Shown: in pieces, positions 32,886 through 42,088 of the stretch | How the letters are laid out: every line of letters starts with the position of its first letter | Position numbering within the stretch: the first letter of the stretch is position 1 | Source of the DNA: JASGDC01 sp047606545 | GTDB taxonomy: Bacteria; Actinomycetota; Actinomycetes; Actinomycetales; Micrococcaceae | DNA: 64,000 nucleotides | Assembly (NCBI GenBank): GCA_047606545.1 | Contig: JASGEI010000018.1 | Location: 145,723 to 209,722, forward strand | Direction: 5' to 3' | The notes under the pieces: generated by a model | What the model was told of the DNA's origin: nothing | Databases searched by the model: none | The model's input: only the letters and a program-made list of their open reading frames with translations | Position numbers and translations under genes: made by a program

Positions 32886-33477
32886 AGTACCTACTCCATA
32901 TGGAGTATTTGATATGCAGGCGTATCACGACACCTATCTTGATACGGACCACGTGGTGGTGAGTTCTGAAGTACCTAAAGGGGAAGTTCCAATAGTACGA
33001 TTGCACTCAGAATGTATTACGGGCGATATTTTCGGGTCTCATCGTTGTGATTGTGGCGAGCAATTACACGAATCCTTAAAATTAATTGATAAAAAGGGCG
33101 GCTATTTAGTTTATTTACGTGGTCATGAAGGACGTGGTATTGGGGTTTTAAATAAGCTTAATGCTTATAAACTTCAAGACGAAGGTGTAGATACTCTTGA
33201 TGCAAATTTACAACTTGGATTTAAAGCAGATCAGCGTGACTATACAGGAGCACTTGATATTTTGCGTGATTTGGGAATTAAAAAGTTACAATTATTAAGT
33301 AATAATCCAAGTAAAGCTGATTTCTTAGTTAATCATGGTATTGAAGTGGCTAATATCTTGTCTGTGGAAATTTCGCCAACAGAACAAAACTTAGATTACC
33401 TAACTACTAAAAAAAATCGTATGAGTCATAATTTAAAACTTGATGGTAAGACTCACATTAGCCAGGGGGAAAAGTAA
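32863..33477 (+). CDS. ribA: GTP cyclohydrolase II
   Basis: A 204-aa enzyme that opens GTP to the first riboflavin intermediate. Zinc-binding and catalytic motifs are intact: VRLHSECITGDIFGSHRCDC, VYLRGHEGRGIG, DTLDANLQLGF, DQRDYTGA and LLSNNPSKA. The start ATG 32863 overlaps the ribB 3' end by 23 nt in the +1 frame. The first residues MKKSDKVKVPTPYG correspond to the linker of fused RibBA. Its stop overlaps the ribH start (TAATG). Confidence 0.95.
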   Translation: MKKSDKVKVPTPYGVFDMQAYHDTYLDTDHVVVSSEVPKGEVPIVRLHSECITGDIFGSHRCDCGEQLHESLKLIDKKGGYLVYLRGHEGRGIGVLNKLNAYKLQDEGVDTLDANLQLGFKADQRDYTGALDILRDLGIKKLQLLSNNPSKADFLVNHGIEVANILSVEISPTEQNLDYLTTKKNRMSHNLKLDGKTHISQGEK

Positions 33478-33950
33478 TGAGCGGTGCCGGGTTACCTACA
33501 TTAAAACTGGATATTAATAAGACAAAAGATTTAAAATTAGGTGTTATTGCATCTTCTTGGCATGATGAAATTATGTCGGCGCTTAAAGATGGCGCAGCAC
33601 GGGCTGCAAATGATGCTGGGATTAAAGCCGATTACTACACTGCTCCAGGTAGCTTAGAGCTTCCAGTTATTGCAAAAGCCTTGACTGAAAAGGGCTATGA
33701 TGCAATCGTGGCTTTGGGAGTGGTAATCCGTGGTGGAACTCCACATTTTGACTATGTATGTGATGGAGTCACTTATGGTTTGATGAAAATTTCAGTAGAG
33801 ACTGGAATTCCAATTGGCAATGGAGTTTTAACCTGCGATACAGAAGCGCAGGCTGTTGACCGTTCTGGTGTTGAAGGAGCTAATGAAGATAAGGGCTATG
33901 AAGCTACAATAGCTGCATTACATTCAGCAACAACTATAAAACATTTATAA
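33477..33950 (+). CDS. ribH: Lumazine synthase (6,7-dimethyl-8-ribityllumazine synthase)
   Basis: A 157-aa subunit of the icosahedral or pentameric enzyme that condenses the RibD and RibB products. Motifs: GVIASSWHDEIM, YYTAPGSLELPVIAKAL, VALGVVIRGGTPHFDYVC and IPIGNGVLTCDTEAQA. The usual F/Y-N after GVIAS is replaced by SWHDEI. It is the last gene of the rib cluster, overlapping the ribA stop by one base. Confidence 0.94.
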   Translation: MSGAGLPTLKLDINKTKDLKLGVIASSWHDEIMSALKDGAARAANDAGIKADYYTAPGSLELPVIAKALTEKGYDAIVALGVVIRGGTPHFDYVCDGVTYGLMKISVETGIPIGNGVLTCDTEAQAVDRSGVEGANEDKGYEATIAALHSATTIKHL

Positions 33951-34007
33951 TAGCTAGAAATAAATGTACTATTAGACTGATACGACTATTTACAGGATTA
34001 GGTTATT

Positions 34008-35402
34008 ATGTTTGAGCTTGTGGTGCTAGGGCTAATTGTTGCCGGTGCTATGTCACGCAAAAAAACTCTTCAACAGAGACGAGAATTGGAAACACCACAT
34101 TTTCGTAGGGAAGAATTACCACCACCGACCTTAATGGCGCAAAGTGACATAGATCGAGTAAAAGAATTGGATACTAAAGCTTCTGCAGCGTTGGTAGACC
34201 TGGATGATGCTTTACGTGCTGGGGATGAAGAACTAAACTTCGCAATTGCTGAATTTGGTGAAGTTGCAACTACTCGTTACAAGAATGGCTTGGTTGAGGC
34301 TAATTACCAGCTTAAGCAGAGTTATAGTCTACGCCAAATTATTGATAGCTCAAGCTACAATAATTTAGCTGAAGCTCAAAATATTCTTGAAGAAATTATT
34401 GGGCGTTGTGAAGAGTCAATGAGGATGCTTGAGTTAGAACGTAGTGTATTTGATGATTTACGTGACCAACGTGATGATGTTGAAGATCGTCTTTCTAGTA
34501 TTAGGGAAGATTTCCGTCTTAAAGTAATTAATATTCGCAATACGGATAAGTTGCTTGAGAAACTTAAAGAAAAGTATGCTTCAGTTGCCTTGCAAGAAAT
34601 TGAAGATAATGTCGAACAAGCAAAAGATCGTGTTATCTTTGCTGAAAATGAGATTGATGAAGCTCAGGAATACATCACAACAGGTAATAAAGGCATGGCA
34701 GTGATGAAAGTTCGTTATGCTGAGCATGCATTAATGCAAACCCAACAACTAGTAGATTCTGTGCAGCGTCGTGCTGAAGGTTTGCAAAAAGCTACTAAGT
34801 CCCTTTATAGCAAACGAGGCGAACTAAATAACGAACTTGCTGAAGCAAATAGAATTGCAGAAAACAGCAAACATAAAGTACGTATTCAGCGAGCGATCAT
34901 ACGAGTAGAAAATACTATTAAAGAAATTAAAGATGCAGAAAAGCATAATACAGTAAATCCATTTGAAGCTAGTCGTAAAATAAATGATGCCCGAGCTAAT
35001 CTTGAAGAATCTTTGGCTATTGTCCGTGATGAAGACATTAAGAAAGTTAAAGCACAAGAATCACTTGACCATGCTCTATTAGTTGCCGAAAGCCAAATAT
35101 CAGCAACAGAAGACTTCATTATGGCTCGTCGTGGCGCTGTTGGTGCAGATGCACGAGTTAAATTAGCACTTGCAAAAAAGACACTTGAAGAAGCCAAGGA
35201 GCTTGTTGAGCGTAAGGTAGTTAAATCATTAGACTTGGCACGCCAAGCTGAGCAGTTAGCTACTGAAAGTGTTGAATTAGCTAAGTTAGATGTGCATAGA
35301 TTCAATGCTGAATATGAGACTCAAGATAAGCCAACTACTGGTGCTGCACTTGGTGGAATGTTACTTGATTCGTTGCTAAATAAGAGCAATAAAAATTACT
35401 AG
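34008..35402 (+). CDS. Coiled-coil protein with one N-terminal membrane helix
   Basis: The 464-aa product starts MFELVVLGLIVAGAMSRKK, a single membrane helix, and is otherwise almost wholly helical and highly charged with repeated heptads (LEDQ/K/R-rich from about residue 45 to 440). It vaguely resembles PspA/septation-ring-type coiled coils, but no family is certain. It stands between ribH and trpC with its own upstream gap. A structural role at the membrane is inferred from the composition. Confidence 0.7.
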   Translation: MFELVVLGLIVAGAMSRKKTLQQRRELETPHFRREELPPPTLMAQSDIDRVKELDTKASAALVDLDDALRAGDEELNFAIAEFGEVATTRYKNGLVEANYQLKQSYSLRQIIDSSSYNNLAEAQNILEEIIGRCEESMRMLELERSVFDDLRDQRDDVEDRLSSIREDFRLKVINIRNTDKLLEKLKEKYASVALQEIEDNVEQAKDRVIFAENEIDEAQEYITTGNKGMAVMKVRYAEHALMQTQQLVDSVQRRAEGLQKATKSLYSKRGELNNELAEANRIAENSKHKVRIQRAIIRVENTIKEIKDAEKHNTVNPFEASRKINDARANLEESLAIVRDEDIKKVKAQESLDHALLVAESQISATEDFIMARRGAVGADARVKLALAKKTLEEAKELVERKVVKSLDLARQAEQLATESVELAKLDVHRFNAEYETQDKPTTGAALGGMLLDSLLNKSNKNY

Positions 35403-35471
35403 TCTGAAACACTGCCAAAACAGCGGTATAATTGTGAGAAGAGACACAAAAGGAAGTATTTCTAACTTATT

Positions 35472-36287
35472 ATGACTGTTATCAACACTATTCTTAATGG
35501 CGTTAAAGAAGACCTTGCTTATCGAAAGTATTCACTGCCACAAGCTACTTTGGAAGCTATTATTAAAGATCGTCCACCAGTTTTAGATGCTTTTGAAGCG
35601 TTAAATAAAGATGGTTTTCAAATTATTGCTGAAGTTAAGCGTGCTACGCCTGAAAAAGGTATTTTATCTGCAATTACAGACCCGGGGGCTTTAGCAAAAG
35701 AGTATGTAGCTGGCGGTGCATCTATAGTTAGTGTGCAAACTGAAGAGCGGCATTTCATGGGTAATTTAAATGATCTCCGTGAGGTTAGAGATGCGGTTCA
35801 AGTTCCGATATTGCGTAAAGACTTTATGATTGATGAGTATCAGTTTTACGAAGCTCGTGCTTATGGTACAGATCTAGCACTACTTAATGTATCGATTTTA
35901 GACGATGTGCAGTTAAAAGATTTTTATGATTTAACTCATGAATTGGGTATGCATGCGTTAGTTGAAACTCATAGCGAGTCTGAATTAGAAAGAGCCGCTG
36001 AAATTGAAGCCAATATTTTTGGTGTTAATGTTCGTAACTTACGAAACTTAGAATTTGATCCGCAACATTTCGAAGATGTAAAAGGTTATTTTTCAGAAGA
36101 TGGTCTAATTGTTTCGCAATCAGGTGCTTTGGATGAAGAAACAGTTTATGGTTATGCATTACATGGTGCTAAAGCTGCGATTGTTGGTGAAGCTTTGGTA
36201 ACTAGTCATGATCCTGCTGTAACTGTGCAACAATTCCTGGAAGCAGGTAATAAAGGTATGCGAGAATTGGCTGAGGAACATGAATAA
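35472..36287 (+). CDS. trpC: Indole-3-glycerol phosphate synthase
   Basis: A 271-aa TIM-barrel enzyme of tryptophan synthesis. Motifs: FQIIAEVKRATPEKGIL, YVAGGASIVSVQTEERHFMG, PILRKDFMIDEYQFYEARAY, LVETHSESELERA, FGVNVRNLRNLEFD and IVGEALVTS. No other trp gene is in the window. Its place before lgt matches the actinobacterial trpC/B/A-lgt order with trpB and trpA missing, so either they lie elsewhere or the pathway is incomplete. Confidence 0.93.
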   Translation: MTVINTILNGVKEDLAYRKYSLPQATLEAIIKDRPPVLDAFEALNKDGFQIIAEVKRATPEKGILSAITDPGALAKEYVAGGASIVSVQTEERHFMGNLNDLREVRDAVQVPILRKDFMIDEYQFYEARAYGTDLALLNVSILDDVQLKDFYDLTHELGMHALVETHSESELERAAEIEANIFGVNVRNLRNLEFDPQHFEDVKGYFSEDGLIVSQSGALDEETVYGYALHGAKAAIVGEALVTSHDPAVTVQQFLEAGNKGMRELAEEHE

Positions 36288-36290
36288 GTC

Positions 36291-37118
36291 GTGTTAGCAT
36301 ACATTCCTTCACCTTCTTGGTCGTATATTGAGCTAGGACCGATTAAAATTCATGCTTATGCGTTGTGTATTTTAACTGGAGTGGCAATTGCTACTTGGTT
36401 AACAATGAAGCGCTGGCAAGCCAGAGGTGGGGATACTCAAGTAATTTTAGATTTAGTTATTTTAGGATTACCGGCAGGTATTATTGGTGGTCGTATCTAC
36501 CATGTTTTTACTCACTATGACTATTATTTTGGTTCAGATGCTGACCCTAGTGAGGTATTCAAAGTTTGGCATGGCGGATTAGCTATTTGGGGAGCTATTC
36601 CAGCTGCTGCTACAGCTATTTATTTTGGAAGTAAGCATTACAAAGTTGATCCAATTGCAATTTTTGATGCTGCAGCACCAGGGTTATTAATTGCCCAAGG
36701 AATTGGTCGTTGGGGTAATTGGTTTAATCAAGAGTTATATGGAACTGCGACTACTTTACCGTGGGGATTGAAGCTTAACCCTAGTAGTCCAGCCTTCCCA
36801 GTTGGAGCGTCTGCTGATATACTCCATCATCCTACTTTTTTGTATGAGTCATTGTGGAATATTACTGCTGCTTTAGTATTGCTTTGGTTAGATAAAAAGT
36901 ATCGAATGCCAAGTGGGACATTATTCTGTGCTTACATAATAGCGTATAGTATAGGTAGGACCTTGATTGAGCCAATTCGCACTGATCCAGCAGAGCATAT
37001 TTTTGGATTAAGAGTTAACCAAGTTACCAGTATCATCATGGCACTGGTAGCAGCTAGCGTTTTGTTTTATCTACAAAAGCGTCAAAAGAAAATAAAGAAA
37101 AATACCCAAGAAGCTTAA
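36291..37118 (+). CDS. lgt: Prolipoprotein diacylglyceryl transferase
   Basis: A 275-aa polytopic enzyme that adds diacylglycerol to the lipobox Cys of prolipoproteins. Key motifs: VWHGGLAIWGAIPAA, the signature GRWGNWFNQELYG, and late YSIGRTLIEPIRTD. Seven hydrophobic helices are apparent and the C-terminus is basic. The start is GTG 36291, 3 nt after trpC, so the two are coupled. Confidence 0.95.
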   Translation: MLAYIPSPSWSYIELGPIKIHAYALCILTGVAIATWLTMKRWQARGGDTQVILDLVILGLPAGIIGGRIYHVFTHYDYYFGSDADPSEVFKVWHGGLAIWGAIPAAATAIYFGSKHYKVDPIAIFDAAAPGLLIAQGIGRWGNWFNQELYGTATTLPWGLKLNPSSPAFPVGASADILHHPTFLYESLWNITAALVLLWLDKKYRMPSGTLFCAYIIAYSIGRTLIEPIRTDPAEHIFGLRVNQVTSIIMALVAASVLFYLQKRQKKIKKNTQEA

Positions 37119-37188
37119 GGCTTAAGTTATTAGTCTAGGCATATTACAATAGTAAAAGTGGTATAAAAAATTTACAGATTGAGGAAAA

Positions 37189-38694
37189 ATGAGAAGAGCA
37201 AAAATTGTAGCTACTTTCGGACCATCTATTGATCAATACAGCAAAGCTCTAAAAGTTGTTAAAGCTGGTGTAGACGTTGCCCGTCTTAATATGAGCCACG
37301 GTGACTACAGTGAACATGAAAATCGTTACAATAACGTTCGTGCAGCTGCAAATGAAGCTGGTAAAGCTGTTGCAATTCTAGCTGATTTACAAGGGCCAAA
37401 GATTCGTCTTGAACGTTTCAAAGATGGTCCACATACACTCGAAGAAGGTGACAAGTTCACTATCACTATTAACGATATCGAAGGTACTAAAGATATCTGT
37501 GGTACTACTTTCAAAGGTCTTCCTCAAGATGTAAAAGTTGGCGATGTACTGCTTATTGATGACGGTAAAGTAGAGCTTCGCGCTATTAAAGTTACTAGTA
37601 CTGACGTAGAAACTGAGGTAGTTGTCGGTGGTGACGTATCAAATAATAAAGGTATTAACTTACCAGGCGTAGCAGTAAATGTTCCTGCATTAAGTGAAAA
37701 AGATGAGAAGGATTTACGCTGGGCGCTTAACCAGGGTGTAGACCTAGTAGCTCTTTCTTTCGTGCGTTATGGTACAGACGTAGAACGTGTGCATGAAATC
37801 ATGAAAGAAGAAGGCATCATCGTTCCAGTAATGGCAAAGATTGAAAAGCCACAGGCTGTAGATAATCTAGATGATATTATTGATGCTTTTGACGCTATCA
37901 TGGTAGCTCGTGGTGACCTTGGTGTAGAGTTGCCATTCGAAGAGGTGCCAATCGTACAGAAGCGTATTATTGAAAAAGCTCGTCGTTGGGCAAAACCAGT
38001 TGTGGTTGCTACTCAAGTGCTTGACTCAATGATTGAAAACCCAATTCCAACTCGTGCAGAAGCTTCTGACTGTGCAAACGCAGTACTTGATGGTGCTGAT
38101 GCGGTAATGCTTTCTGGTGAGACTGCTACAGGTAAGTACCCGGTAAAAACTGTTAAAGCTATGGCTAAGATTATTGAAAGTAGTGAGGCTCATGGTCTAA
38201 CTCGTATTCCTGGTCTTGGTTCTCAACCAAAAACTTATGGTGGTGCAATCACTTTGGTTGCAAAAGAGCTTTCAGATACTCTTGATGTTAAAGCAATCGT
38301 TACTTTCTCATCTTCAGGTGACTCAATTCGTCGTATGTCTCGTTTGCGTCCAAAGGTCCCTCTAGTAGGTATTACTACTACTGAGAAGACTCGTAATCAG
38401 CTAGCACTTTGTTGGGGTGTAGATAGTAAGGTATCTGAAAAGAAGATTGGAAACTCAGATGAGATTCTTGATGTTGCTGATGATATTCTAGTCGAGCAAA
38501 CTGACATTGAGAAGAATGATCTTGTGGTCGTAGTTTCTGGTTCTCCAGTAGGTACTAGTGGTTCTACAAACTGTGTTCGAGTGCATGAAGTATTTAACTC
38601 AGAAGGTTCAGCGCGGGATCAGTTGCGGGGTATTGGTTACTGGCCAGCTCTTGAAGAACTTGAAGAGGCAGAGGCTAAAGAAGAACAGAATTAA
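37189..38694 (+). CDS. pyk: Pyruvate kinase
   Basis: A 501-aa glycolytic enzyme making pyruvate and ATP from phosphoenolpyruvate. Motifs: AKIVATFGPS, VARLNMSHGDYSEHE, ILADLQGPKIRL, LPGVAVNVPALSEKD, MAKIEKPQAV, MVARGDLGVELPFE, VVATQVLDSMI, PTRAEASDCANAVLDGADAV and MLSGETATGKYP. A C-terminal allosteric domain follows. It is monocistronic, with a strong terminator right after it. Confidence 0.97.
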   Translation: MRRAKIVATFGPSIDQYSKALKVVKAGVDVARLNMSHGDYSEHENRYNNVRAAANEAGKAVAILADLQGPKIRLERFKDGPHTLEEGDKFTITINDIEGTKDICGTTFKGLPQDVKVGDVLLIDDGKVELRAIKVTSTDVETEVVVGGDVSNNKGINLPGVAVNVPALSEKDEKDLRWALNQGVDLVALSFVRYGTDVERVHEIMKEEGIIVPVMAKIEKPQAVDNLDDIIDAFDAIMVARGDLGVELPFEEVPIVQKRIIEKARRWAKPVVVATQVLDSMIENPIPTRAEASDCANAVLDGADAVMLSGETATGKYPVKTVKAMAKIIESSEAHGLTRIPGLGSQPKTYGGAITLVAKELSDTLDVKAIVTFSSSGDSIRRMSRLRPKVPLVGITTTEKTRNQLALCWGVDSKVSEKKIGNSDEILDVADDILVEQTDIEKNDLVVVVSGSPVGTSGSTNCVRVHEVFNSEGSARDQLRGIGYWPALEELEEAEAKEEQN

Positions 38695-38715
38695 TCTTTG
38701 ATTAAAATTTAAAGG

Positions 38716-38762
38716 AAATGTCTTAGTCGATACTTTTAGTAATATCGACTAAGACATTTTTG
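38716..38762 (+). terminator. Strong terminator after pyk
   Basis: A 17-bp stem (AAATGTCTTAGTCGATA with its exact inverted copy at 38743-38759) round a 10-nt loop, ending in TTTTTG. It begins 22 nt after the pyk stop. Confidence 0.92.
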
Positions 38763-38774
38763 TTTAGGAATATT

Positions 38775-39314
38775 ATGGAAAATAATTACTGTGCTTTTCT
38801 TCGAGGTGTTAATGTAAATGGCACTAGAATGAAAATGGCTGATGTGCAAAAGGTTTTTAGTAATGCTGGTATTAAAAAAGTTACCACTGTTTTAGCTACT
38901 GGTAATGTGCTGTTTCACTCAGATAAACCAGTTACTGATTTAAAGCCTATGTTAGAAAAAGTGATGACCAAACGTTATGGTTTCGATGTCCACATGTTTA
39001 TTAAAACAGCTACTGAAATCGATGACATGGTTAAGAATATTCCTTTTACTGCTAATAAGGACTTACACCGCTATGTTTTTGTTACTGAAGCTGGAATTGC
39101 GGATAAACTTTTAAATGATTTCTCACAAATAACTCCAGTTGAAAATGAAAAGGCCAAAGTTATTGACGATGTCTTTTATTGGCAATTGCCAAAAGGTTCT
39201 ACTTTAAAGGCTGGATTTTCAAGAGTATTAGGTGATAAAAAGTTTAAAGATAAACTAACTAGTCGCAATGTGAACACAATGGAGAAGATTTTAGCTAAAT
39301 TTGCTACGTTATAG
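38775..39314 (+). CDS. DUF1697 family protein
   Basis: A 179-aa cytoplasmic protein of the DUF1697 family, recognised from CAFLRGVNVNGTRMKMADVQ, VTTVLATGNVLFHSD, HMFIKTATEID and a C-terminal KDKLTSRNVNTMEKI. The biochemical function of the family is not established. I chose ATG 38775 with TAGGAA upstream; a longer frame begins at TTG 38760 inside the pyk terminator T-run. Monocistronic. Confidence 0.85.
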   Translation: MENNYCAFLRGVNVNGTRMKMADVQKVFSNAGIKKVTTVLATGNVLFHSDKPVTDLKPMLEKVMTKRYGFDVHMFIKTATEIDDMVKNIPFTANKDLHRYVFVTEAGIADKLLNDFSQITPVENEKAKVIDDVFYWQLPKGSTLKAGFSRVLGDKKFKDKLTSRNVNTMEKILAKFATL

Positions 39315-39339
39315 CGAGAGAGGTTAATTATTTCCATTG

Positions 39340-39385
39340 GTTTTTCTTATTTCCTTCCATAATTTCTATAGGAAATAAGAAAAAT
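39340..39385. terminator. AT-rich inverted repeat after the DUF1697 gene
   Basis: TTTTTCTTATTTCC (39341-39354) pairs exactly with GGAAATAAGAAAAA (39371-39384). A/T runs are part of the stem. It probably ends the preceding transcript; its closeness to the next gene (39414) also allows a leader role. Confidence 0.6.
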
Positions 39386-39413
39386 CGTAGGAAGTAATAA
39401 AGAGGAGTATCGA

Positions 39414-39830
39414 ATGCCGAAGTATTGGATTAATACGGTAAGTAAAGACCATGTATTGCGTGGGGTAGCAGGTGGTTTCGCTCAAGCTAATCACGGTAAA
39501 CCCCATATGTTGCGCAAGATGGAACAAGGGGATTGGCTTATTTTTTACTCACCAAAAACTCATCTCAAAGCTGGTGAGTCAGTACAGGCATTCACTGCTA
39601 TCGGCAAAATTACCGATACGGAGCCATACCAAGCAATAGTGTCTCCAGATTTTCATCCAGCGCGACGTAATGTTAAGTTTTATGATGCAAAAGAAACCCC
39701 AATACGACCTCTAATTTCAGAATTAGATTTTATTGAAGATAAACGCTATTGGGGTTTTAAATTTAGATTTGGTGTTTTTGAAATCAATGAACATGATTTT
39801 AAATTAATTAAAAATAAAATGCTTAGTTGA
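39414..39830 (+). CDS. EVE-domain protein
   Basis: A 138-aa single-domain protein of the EVE/PUA-like family: KYWINTVSKDHVLRGVAGGF, MEQGDWLIFYSPKT, AFTAIGKITDTEPYQ, RRNVKFYDAKETPIRPLI, KRYWGFKFRFGVFEI. EVE domains, related to YTH and ASCH folds, bind modified bases in DNA or RNA, and some occur with antiviral restriction systems. Nothing of that kind adjoins it here. ATG 39414 follows GAGGAG. Confidence 0.88.
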   Translation: MPKYWINTVSKDHVLRGVAGGFAQANHGKPHMLRKMEQGDWLIFYSPKTHLKAGESVQAFTAIGKITDTEPYQAIVSPDFHPARRNVKFYDAKETPIRPLISELDFIEDKRYWGFKFRFGVFEINEHDFKLIKNKMLS

Positions 39831-39875
39831 TTAATCTAATAAAATAGCTTCAAATTCTTGTTTAATTAGGCAATA

Positions 39876-40247
39876 TTAGCTTTTAGTTAGTAATTCTTTG
39901 AAGATTGGGGTAGTTAAGTATATTAGGCTCTCATCTTTAATAGCTTTAGTAACGTCTTTACCAATTTCAGTTATTTTATAAACCTTACGTTTAGCGCCAG
40001 ATTTTGGTGAAGTAGTATTTTCGTAGTCAATAAGCCCAAGTTTTGCGGTGCGTTGTAAAGTGCGATGGAGTCCACGCTCCGTGATAGTCCAATTGGTAAT
40101 ATCTACTATCCATTCCATTAATTCCTTGGACCACATTGGTTTTTGACTCAAACCTACAAGAATTACAAACATTGTCATACTTTTCTTGTGGGTTTCAGTC
40201 CAACGTTTAACTACTTCTTGTTGGTATTCTTCATCTTCACTAATCAT
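39876..40247 (-). CDS. PadR-like winged-helix regulator
   Basis: A 123-aa protein with a winged-helix pattern: FVILVGLSQKPMWSKELMEW, TERGLHRTLQRTAKLGLIDY, KSGAKRKVYKITEIGKDVTK. This fits PadR-type repressors, which often control a neighbouring membrane-protein gene. Its start overlaps the stop of the upstream membrane-protein gene by 4 nt, so the two are coexpressed and the regulator probably acts on their own promoter. The inducer is unknown. Confidence 0.72.
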   Translation of the reverse strand: MISEDEEYQQEVVKRWTETHKKSMTMFVILVGLSQKPMWSKELMEWIVDITNWTITERGLHRTLQRTAKLGLIDYENTTSPKSGAKRKVYKITEIGKDVTKAIKDESLIYLTTPIFKELLTKS

Positions 40248-40669
40248 GATCGTACATCTAATTCTTCAAAACCACTGTTTGCAATAGATATAACAGTGTG
40301 TATCGCTAGAGCAATGCCCCAGATTACAAACATGCCAAATAGTACACCATACCAACCGCTTGGTAACGTCATTGTGTTATTTGCATGGTTTACCACAATT
40401 GCTGCGTGAATATGATAGCTAAGGTTTACGATTAGGAACGTGATGAAGTGTGTAATTAGCTTCCCAAAGCGTACTCTATTTAATTTTGAACTAGCTCGGC
40501 TATTAAAATACAAGTAATAAAAAAATGCTGGCAATAACGCCAAAGCAGACATAGCACCAACATCATCGCCTTTAACTGCAACAACAATCTGGGCAAAGAT
40601 GCATAGCACTGTTAGTACGCAGGCATAAGCAAGTAACATTTGCTTGAATGGCAGTCTATGGGTAATCAT
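40244..40669 (-). CDS. Small polytopic membrane protein
   Basis: A 141-aa protein with four hydrophobic helices: LLAYACVLTVLCIFAQIVVA, LALLPAFFYYLYF, HFITFLIVNLSYHIHAAIVV and YGVLFGMFVIWGIALAIH. No family is recognised. ATG 40669 with TTAGGAGATG upstream is a much better start than ATG 40708. It precedes the PadR-like regulator gene in a two-gene operon, a common arrangement for a stress-responsive membrane protein and its repressor. Confidence 0.7.
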   Translation of the reverse strand: MITHRLPFKQMLLAYACVLTVLCIFAQIVVAVKGDDVGAMSALALLPAFFYYLYFNSRASSKLNRVRFGKLITHFITFLIVNLSYHIHAAIVVNHANNTMTLPSGWYGVLFGMFVIWGIALAIHTVISIANSGFEELDVRS

Positions 40670-40749
40670 GACATCTCCTAATTCATATTTATATATGAAT
40701 AGTATCATAGGTACAGTACTTAAGATGCATAATATGATGTTATGCCATA

Positions 40750-41805
40750 ATGATTAATATGAAACAGTTTAAAAAATTAGCGAAGTTGCAAGCTGGAGAT
40801 CAAGTAGGCATTATTTCGCCATCTGCAGGTCTTCCGGGCATTTTTCCTTGGGTACAAGACTTAGGTTTGCAGCGGATGCGAGAGGTTTTTGAGTTAAAAC
40901 CGGTAGAGTACCCTACTACGAGAAAATTTGGTTCTTCATTACAAGAACGAGCTAAAGACCTGATGGCAGCTTTTGAAGATGAGAATAATAAAGCTGTTTT
41001 TGCTTCAATTGGTGGTAATGATCAGATAAAGCTAATCAAGTATTTAGATCCAGAAGTATTCTTGGCTAATCCAAAACCTTTCTTTGGCTTTAGTGATAAT
41101 ACGCATTTTCATAATTTCTTATGGAATTTGGGTATCCCATCTTACTACGGTGGTAGTGTGATGAATCAGTTTGGAATGAACCAAAGAATGTTTGCTCAAA
41201 CAATAGAATCTTTGAAACAAGCACTATTTAAAATGGGGGAGTTTGAGCTACCAGCTACAGATAAATTTACTGATGTTAATTTGGATTGGGCTAATCAAGA
41301 AAACTTAACTAAACCTAGGTTATTGGAAACTAATGAAGGCTGGCATTGGGATGGCGATGCGCCAGCGAAGGGAATCATCTGGGGCGGTTGTGTAGAAAGT
41401 GTGATAGCTCAAGTTAGTGCAAATGAATATTTACCTAAAACTGAAGATATGAAAGGTGTAATCCTAGCTCTTGAAACTTCAGAAAATATTCCAGATCATT
41501 GGGTGATTAAATATCTATTAACTGGTTTTGGTGAGCGTGGTTGGTTTGATAACGATAAAATTCAGGCAGTTTTAATAGGTAGGCCACAAGGCTGGAGTCT
41601 TGAAAAACAAAATGATGCACCTTGGAAAGCTGAGTATCGTGAAAAACAACGTGAAACGGTAATTGAGGCGGTTAGGGAATATAGTTCTGATATTCCAATC
41701 ATTCAAAATTTAGACTTTGGACATACTGACCCACAAGTTATCTTACCTTTGGGAAATACGGCGAGAATTATGCCAAATGATAAAAAAATCTACTTGAGAT
41801 ATTAG
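40750..41805 (+). CDS. S66 family peptidase (LD-carboxypeptidase / MccF-like)
   Basis: A 351-aa serine peptidase of family S66. The N-terminus AGDQVGIISPSAGLPG, the nucleophile region ASIGGNDQIKLIKYLD, FFGFSDNTHFHNFLW, and late WGGCVESVIAQ, LALETSE and IIQNLDFGHTDPQVILPLG match MccF-like enzymes. These cleave LD-peptides of murein or microcin C-type conjugates. The separation between LD-carboxypeptidase and MccF activity cannot be made by eye. ATG 40759 is an alternative start. Confidence 0.88.
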   Translation: MINMKQFKKLAKLQAGDQVGIISPSAGLPGIFPWVQDLGLQRMREVFELKPVEYPTTRKFGSSLQERAKDLMAAFEDENNKAVFASIGGNDQIKLIKYLDPEVFLANPKPFFGFSDNTHFHNFLWNLGIPSYYGGSVMNQFGMNQRMFAQTIESLKQALFKMGEFELPATDKFTDVNLDWANQENLTKPRLLETNEGWHWDGDAPAKGIIWGGCVESVIAQVSANEYLPKTEDMKGVILALETSENIPDHWVIKYLLTGFGERGWFDNDKIQAVLIGRPQGWSLEKQNDAPWKAEYREKQRETVIEAVREYSSDIPIIQNLDFGHTDPQVILPLGNTARIMPNDKKIYLRY

Positions 41806-41892
41806 TTGTTGTTCTTGTAATTAAGATTATTTACCGCATTTTATTAAAGGCTAAAAATAATCACGATTCAAGGTTATCCGAGAAATTAAAAG

Positions 41893-41974
41893 TGCCGAAA
41901 GTGGGACTCGAACCCACACATCCGAAGATACTGCATTTTGAGTGCAGCGCGTCTACCAATTCCGCCATTTCGGC
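41893..41974 (-). tRNA. tRNA-Leu (anticodon CAA)
   Basis: The minus strand gives a class II tRNA: acceptor GCCGAAA/TTTCGGC, D arm TGGCGGAATTGGTAGACGC, anticodon stem CTGCA/TGCAG with loop CTCAAAA, a variable arm (TATCTTCGGATG region) and T arm GTGGGTTCGAGTCCCAC. Anticodon CAA reads TTG. Discriminator A; CCA not encoded. Confidence 0.96.
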
Positions 41975-42088
41975 ATAAAACAAATTTAGGTGTTTTGTTT
42001 TGCATTATCAAGTTTACAGCTTTAACCTGTAAAGATAAAATGAAACACAAGTCATAAAAGTAAATTTATATGGAAAGGCTCAAGAATC

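Noticed and set aside
32840..32890. Programmed frameshift joining ribB to ribA
   Set aside because: ribA lies in the +1 frame relative to ribB, and no X-XXY-YYZ slippery site or downstream structure is seen. Overlap with reinitiation explains the layout better.
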